From contig DHLX01000011.1 of assembly GCA_002405475.1 (NCBI GenBank), forward strand, positions 1 to 37,805: DNA of 37,805 nt, given 5' to 3'. Source of the stretch: Burkholderiales bacterium UBA4657. Lineage in GTDB: Bacteria; Pseudomonadota; Gammaproteobacteria; Burkholderiales; Burkholderiaceae_E. This document shows positions 33,650 to 37,805 of the stretch, piece by piece; position 1 is the first letter of the stretch; every line of letters begins with the position of its first letter. The translations under genes were made by a program, and so were the position numbers. The notes beneath the pieces are model-generated. The model saw nothing but the letters and a program-made list of their open reading frames with translations, was not told where the DNA came from and ran no database searches.

Positions 33650-33677
33650 ATTATAGCTTGTTTGCCGATATTTTGAA
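33650..33677 (-). promoter_or_regulatory. promoter of the rpsB operon
   Basis: The minus strand carries a perfect -10 TATAAT (33655-33650) and, 16 bp upstream, TTCAAA (33677-33672) with 4 of 6 matches to the -35. Transcription would start near 33643. The site reaches close to the map ribosome-binding region on the other strand; no equally good map promoter was seen. Confidence 0.7.
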
Positions 33678-33693
33678 GTTCTGGAGCTTGTGT

Positions 33694-34524
33694 ATGCCCG
33701 TCGTTATCAAAACTGCCGAAGACATCGCCTATATGAGAACCGCCGGGCGTCTGGCTTCGGAGGTACTCGATTACATTACCCCTTTTGTCAAACCGGGCGT
33801 CAGTACCGGCCAGCTGGACAAACTATGCCATGACTTTATGACCCAGGTACAGGGCACTATTCCGGCTCCGTTAAATTATGCGCCCGCAGGTTACCGACCC
33901 TACCCCAAATCCATCTGTACCTCGGTCAATCACCAGGTCTGCCATGGTGTGCCGGGTGACAAGGTGCTGAAAAACGGCGACATCGTCAACATCGACGTGA
34001 CCGTCATCAAAGACGGTTACCACGGCGATACCAGCCGGATGTTTTATGTCGGTGAGGCAAGCTTGCCAGCGAAGCGTTTGTGCGAATACACCTATGAGGC
34101 GATGTGGAAAGGTATCGAGCAAATCCGTCCCAATGCCACCCTGGGCGATATAGGTCATGCCATTCAGGTCTTTGCTGAAAAACTGGGCTTTAGCATCGTG
34201 CGAGAATTTTGCGGTCATGGCATTGGCAAAAAGTTCCATGAAGAGCCACAAATACTGCACTATGGTCGCCCTGGTACGCTCGACAAACTGGTGCCGGGCA
34301 TGATTTTTACTGTCGAACCCATGATCAATGCTGGTAAACGCGACATACGCGAACTGGCCGATGGCTGGACCATTGTGACCAAAGACCATAGCCTGTCAGC
34401 ACAATGGGAGCATACCGTACTGGTGACCGAGACTGGCTATGAGGTCTTGACTTTATCGGCAGACAGCCCGCCACCGCCTGCCTGGGTCAAAAATGGAGAC
34501 ATGGCTCACGCGGGTGAACCGTGA
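33694..34524 (+). CDS. map: methionine aminopeptidase type I
   Basis: A 276-residue cytoplasmic dimetal enzyme that removes N-terminal methionine from new proteins. The five metal ligands are in place: Asp101 and Asp112 (VNIDVTV, GDTSRMF), His175 (CGHGIGK), Glu208 (FTVEPMI) and Glu239 (WEHTVLV), each four residues later than in E. coli. A longer frame exists upstream, but ATG 33694 has GGAG 7 nt before it and matches the family N terminus. The last residues (about 255-276, with SPPPPAWV) form a short extension. It overlaps glnD by 4 bp (GTGA) and is divergent from rpsB. Confidence 0.97.
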   Translation: MPVVIKTAEDIAYMRTAGRLASEVLDYITPFVKPGVSTGQLDKLCHDFMTQVQGTIPAPLNYAPAGYRPYPKSICTSVNHQVCHGVPGDKVLKNGDIVNIDVTVIKDGYHGDTSRMFYVGEASLPAKRLCEYTYEAMWKGIEQIRPNATLGDIGHAIQVFAEKLGFSIVREFCGHGIGKKFHEEPQILHYGRPGTLDKLVPGMIFTVEPMINAGKRDIRELADGWTIVTKDHSLSAQWEHTVLVTETGYEVLTLSADSPPPPAWVKNGDMAHAGEP

Positions 34525-37121
34525 ACGAATATTTACCCAGCCCGGCATCGCTGCGTAATTTAAGGCGCGATCTGCGTGAGCACTACCATAGTGCACGCAC
34601 CGCAGTCATTACTCAGTTTCGTCAGCGGCCTCAGGTTGAAATGCTGCTGCGCCGCTTATGTCAGGTCACCGACCAGGCAGTACGCGATACCGTGGCCATC
34701 ACCGGCCTGCCAGAGGGTTGTGCTCTGGTTGCGGTGGGTGGCTATGGTCGTGGCGAGCTGTTTCCTTATTCCGATGTCGATTTGCTGTTATTGCTGCCAG
34801 GCAATTTGTCAGAGCGGGAGCAGCAGCAGGTCTCGGATTTCATCAGTTTATGCTGGGATGTAGGCCTGGAAGTCGGACATGGTGTCAGAACCATAGATGA
34901 GTGCCTGTGCGAAGCCGGGCGTGACATTTCGGTTCAGACCAGCCTGCTCGAGTCGCGCTTTTTGACTGGGCAGCGGGCTCTTTATCAAAAATTCCTCAAA
35001 CAATTCCGACGGGCACTCGATCCACGGGCTTTTTTTCGCGCCAAAATGGCTGAAATGCATCAGCGCCATGTCAAATATGAAGATACTCCCTTCAGTCTGG
35101 AGCCGAACTGCAAGGAAAGCCCTGGCGGGCTGCGCGATTTGCAGGTGATTAGCTGGGTGGCACGGGCAGCGGGTCTGGGCAAAAACTGGAATGAGCTGGC
35201 CAAAGCCGGCCTGCTTACGCCGCTGGAATTACGCGCACTCAAACGTAATGAGCGACTGTTACGACAAACCCGGGCGCGACTGCATCTGGTCGCTGGCCGA
35301 CGTGAAGATCGTCTGGTGTTCGATGTGCAGACTGCACTAGCTGCCGATTTCGGCTTGCAGGCCACGAGCTCTCGCCGCGCATCCGAGTTATTGATGCAAA
35401 GTTACTACTGGTCAGCCAAAGCGGTACAACAGCTCAACACGCTACTGCTGCAGAATCTGGAAGAACGCATTTTTGGTCGCGAACATGCCGCCGCGTTACC
35501 CATTAACGAGCGCTTTAACAGTGTCAACAGCCTGCTCGACATTGCCGATGATCAGTTATTCGAGAAACAGCCTGCCGCCATGCTGGAAGCTTTTTTGGTC
35601 ATGCAGCAACATCCCGAACTCAAGGGCATGTCGGTACGCACCTTGCGCGCCTTGTGGCATGAACGTAATCGTATTGACGCCAGTTTCCGTCGCCAACCGG
35701 AAAATCGGGCGCTATTCCTGAAAATTCTGCAACAGCCTTCCGGGGTTTTGCACGAATTGCGGCGTATGAATCAAACCAGCATCCTGGGCCGCTATCTGCC
35801 GGTATTCCGTCGTATTGTGGGGCAAATGCAGCATGACCTGTTTCACGTTTATACCGTAGATCAGCATATTCTGATGGTGGTTCGCAATTTACGCCGCTTT
35901 ACCATGCCTGAACATGCACACGAGTATCCCCTGTGCTCGCAACTGATTTCTGATTTTGACAAGCCCTGGCTGCTTTATATTGCGGCCCTGTTTCACGATA
36001 TTGCCAAGGGGCGCGGCGGTGACCATTCCGAGCTGGGGAAAATCGAGGCAAGAAAATTTTGCTGTGAGCATGGGCTGTCAAAGGAAGATACCGCATTGGT
36101 GGCATTTCTGGTCGAACGCCACCTGACCATGAGCCAGGTCGCACAAAAACAGGACCTGAGCGATCCAGAAGTGATTCACCAATTCGCTCGCATGGTAAAG
36201 ACCGAGCGTCATCTGGTCGCGCTTTATCTGCTGACAGTCGCTGATATACGCGGTACCTCGCCCAAGGTATGGAACGGCTGGAAAGCCAAGTTACTGGAAA
36301 ACCTGTTCCGCGGCGCACGTCGTGTACTGTCTGGTTCTACCCCTACCGTACACGCCGACTACGAGGCAAGACAACAAGAGGCTCGTACCCTGCTGGCGCG
36401 GGATGCCATAGCAGTTGAGGCTTATGAGGCTATCTGGGCACGCTTTGATGTGGCTTTTTTTCTGCGACATGATGCCAGCACCGTGGCCTGGCTGACAAAA
36501 CAACTGATACAAGCGCAAAAAAGTGACAAGCCAATCGTGAAGGCGCGGCTGGCCACTGAAAGCGAAGGTCTGGAAATTATGGTCTGCGTCGCGGATCAAC
36601 CCGATCTGTTCGCCCGCATCTGCGGTTATTTTGATACCCGGCGCTATTCGATTCTGGATGCCAAAGTACATACCACTCGCGATGGCTACGCTCTCGACAC
36701 TTTTATCGTGGTCGATGCCGATGCCTTGCGCGCCAGCGCCGATCACTACCGGCATATTGCCACGCTGGTCGAGTATGAACTGGCACAAGCCATACAAAAT
36801 CAGGCCGAGCTACCCGCCCCTGCCACCGGACGTATTCCGCGCCAGACCAGGCATTTTCCCATTACCCCCAGCGTCGATCTGCGGCCAGATGACAAGGGAC
36901 AATTTCACCTGCTTTCAGTCACGGCGGCGGATCGTTCTGGTCTGTTGTACTCGATTGCCCGTGTTCTGGCACGCCATCATGTCAATTTACATACGGCTAA
37001 AATTGCCACGCTCGGCGGACGGGTAGAAGATTTGTTTCTGGTCGATGGTGAAGCGCTAAGCCACGCCAGGACGCAGATACAACTTGAAACCGAATTGATG
37101 GATGTATTGTCGGTAAACTGA
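34521..37121 (+). CDS. glnD: bifunctional PII uridylyltransferase / uridylyl-removing enzyme
   Basis: An 866-residue enzyme that senses glutamine and adds or removes UMP on PII proteins, setting nitrogen regulation. Domains in order: nucleotidyltransferase (about 60-160, GGYGRGELFPYSDVDLLLL), a helical linker, an HD hydrolase domain (around His492-Asp493 in FHDIAKGRGGDHSELG), and two ACT domains (about 684-765 and 795-860) that bind glutamine. All key motifs look complete. It starts at GTG 34521, overlapping the map stop. Placement after map is conserved in many proteobacteria. Confidence 0.97.
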   Translation: MNEYLPSPASLRNLRRDLREHYHSARTAVITQFRQRPQVEMLLRRLCQVTDQAVRDTVAITGLPEGCALVAVGGYGRGELFPYSDVDLLLLLPGNLSEREQQQVSDFISLCWDVGLEVGHGVRTIDECLCEAGRDISVQTSLLESRFLTGQRALYQKFLKQFRRALDPRAFFRAKMAEMHQRHVKYEDTPFSLEPNCKESPGGLRDLQVISWVARAAGLGKNWNELAKAGLLTPLELRALKRNERLLRQTRARLHLVAGRREDRLVFDVQTALAADFGLQATSSRRASELLMQSYYWSAKAVQQLNTLLLQNLEERIFGREHAAALPINERFNSVNSLLDIADDQLFEKQPAAMLEAFLVMQQHPELKGMSVRTLRALWHERNRIDASFRRQPENRALFLKILQQPSGVLHELRRMNQTSILGRYLPVFRRIVGQMQHDLFHVYTVDQHILMVVRNLRRFTMPEHAHEYPLCSQLISDFDKPWLLYIAALFHDIAKGRGGDHSELGKIEARKFCCEHGLSKEDTALVAFLVERHLTMSQVAQKQDLSDPEVIHQFARMVKTERHLVALYLLTVADIRGTSPKVWNGWKAKLLENLFRGARRVLSGSTPTVHADYEARQQEARTLLARDAIAVEAYEAIWARFDVAFFLRHDASTVAWLTKQLIQAQKSDKPIVKARLATESEGLEIMVCVADQPDLFARICGYFDTRRYSILDAKVHTTRDGYALDTFIVVDADALRASADHYRHIATLVEYELAQAIQNQAELPAPATGRIPRQTRHFPITPSVDLRPDDKGQFHLLSVTAADRSGLLYSIARVLARHHVNLHTAKIATLGGRVEDLFLVDGEALSHARTQIQLETELMDVLSVN

Positions 37122-37126
37122 GTGTG

Positions 37127-37522
37127 ATGATGAATACCTGGAAAAAAACCGATGCCGAATGGCAAGCCATCCTAAGTGAAGTCGAATTTCTGGTAACGCG
37201 CAAGGCGCATACGGAACGTGCTTTTACCGGGCGCTACTGGAACCATCATGCAGCCGGTATTTATACCTGCGTGTGTTGCAATACGCCACTGTTTGCGTCC
37301 GACACCAAATTTGACTCGGGTTGCGGCTGGCCGTCTTATTTTGCCCCGTTGAAACCGGAACATATTGTCAAAAAAACCGACCGCAGTCATGGCATGGTCA
37401 GAACTGAAGTCATTTGCGGCGTGTGCGCGGCCCACCTGGGGCATGTCTTCAACGATGGTCCGCCTCCGACCGGGCTGCGATATTGTATCAATTCTGCCGC
37501 CCTGCGCTTTGACCCTGAATAA
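37127..37522 (+). CDS. msrB: peptide-methionine (R)-S-oxide reductase
   Basis: A 131-residue repair enzyme reducing methionine R-sulfoxide. The zinc cysteines are CVCC (Cys48, Cys51) and CGVC (Cys97, Cys100), and the catalytic Cys120 lies in RYCINSAALRF. The FDSGCGWPSYF segment is typical of the family. GTG 37124, ATG 37127 and ATG 37130 are possible starts; 37127 is used here, 5 bp after the glnD stop, with only a weak ribosome site. Confidence 0.94.
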   Translation: MMNTWKKTDAEWQAILSEVEFLVTRKAHTERAFTGRYWNHHAAGIYTCVCCNTPLFASDTKFDSGCGWPSYFAPLKPEHIVKKTDRSHGMVRTEVICGVCAAHLGHVFNDGPPPTGLRYCINSAALRFDPE

Positions 37523-37532
37523 CCGAGATCGC

Positions 37533-37790
37533 ATGAAATTATTATTCGACCTGTTTCCTGTCATTCTTTTTTTTATTGCCTACAAACTCGGCAACCAGAA
37601 CCCCGAATTGGCGGCTGCGTTGGCAACTCAATGGCTGGGGGGGCTGGTCTCCGGCGGCCAGGTCAGTGCCCAGGAAGCCGCCACCTTATGGGCCACCTTA
37701 ATTGCCATACTCGCCACCGTAGCGCAGGTGGCTTATTTGCTGCTACGAGGTAAAAGAATCGAGCCCATGCTCTGGATCAGCCTGAAGTAG
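37533..37790 (+). pseudogene. yciB: truncated yciB/ispZ (inner-membrane septation protein)
   Basis: The 85-residue frame begins with the family N terminus KLLFDLFPVILFFIAYKLG and continues through a second hydrophobic segment into LRGKRIEPMLWISLK, then TAG. Full-length YciB/IspZ is about 180 residues, and homologues continue after MLWISL with a VIVVFGG-like strand. Neither other plus frame from 37775 to the window end restores that motif. The gene is therefore broken after about half its length, or the last 30 bases are a contig-end artefact. It starts 10 bp after msrB. If real, the product would lack the last three membrane segments. Confidence 0.7.
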
Positions 37791-37805
37791 CCCCCATTTA
37801 ACGTA

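Noticed and set aside
1..37805. defence system, prophage, CRISPR array or mobile element
   Set aside because: No integrase, transposase, phage, Cas or repeat-array signal was seen; the lone exonuclease belongs to a known housekeeping-type neighbourhood.

Overview
This is a chromosomal window from a betaproteobacterium. The order rpsB-tsf-pyrH-frr-uppS-cdsA-dxr-rseP-bamA-skp-lpxD-fabZ-lpxA-lpxB-rnhB, the PpsR/PpsA pair, smpB-ratA-rnfH and map-glnD fit Burkholderiales, perhaps Alcaligenaceae-like. The family is a guess from remembered gene order, not a database result. No rRNA, tRNA, CRISPR array, insertion sequence or prophage gene was recognised.

Layout. (1) 2-4752, plus strand: a tight operon with the 3' end of a solute-binding protein, two ABC permeases, an ABC ATPase, a GpdQ-like metallophosphodiesterase and an HAD-IB phosphatase. 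Together these look like an uptake-and-strip pathway for a phosphodiester. (2) 4815-6062: rnfH and ratA (minus) diverge from smpB (plus). (3) 6166-7221: an unusual response regulator with a receiver domain at its C terminus, preceded by a CRP-like palindrome. (4) 7223-11164, minus: nfeD, a QmcA-like SPFH protein, a cNMP-fold/CBS/DUF294 nucleotidyltransferase-like protein and a DEDDh exonuclease, in one compact run. (5) 11353-12324: a TerC-family membrane protein with a leader of about 90 nt, ended by a strong bidirectional terminator shared with ppsA. (6) ppsA (minus) and its regulator ppsR (plus) diverge, followed by a large four-PAS GGDEF-EAL protein whose 3' end overlaps the convergent RNA methyltransferase gene by 34 bp. 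(7) 18687-33529, minus: a nearly gapless run from rpsB to the methyltransferase covering translation (S2, EF-Ts, RRF), UMP kinase, undecaprenyl and isoprenoid synthesis, CDP-diacylglycerol, the RseP protease, BamA/Skp and lipid A synthesis. (8) 33694-37790, plus: map, glnD, msrB and a yciB/ispZ reading frame that stops after 85 residues, close to the window edge.

Most of the window is conserved housekeeping sequence. The parts most worth a second look are the phosphodiester operon, the response regulator with its CRP-like site, the SPFH/DUF294/exonuclease cluster, the inserted c-di-GMP gene, the structured rpsB and terC leaders and the shortened yciB. I saw no wholly new system that the sequence alone would prove.
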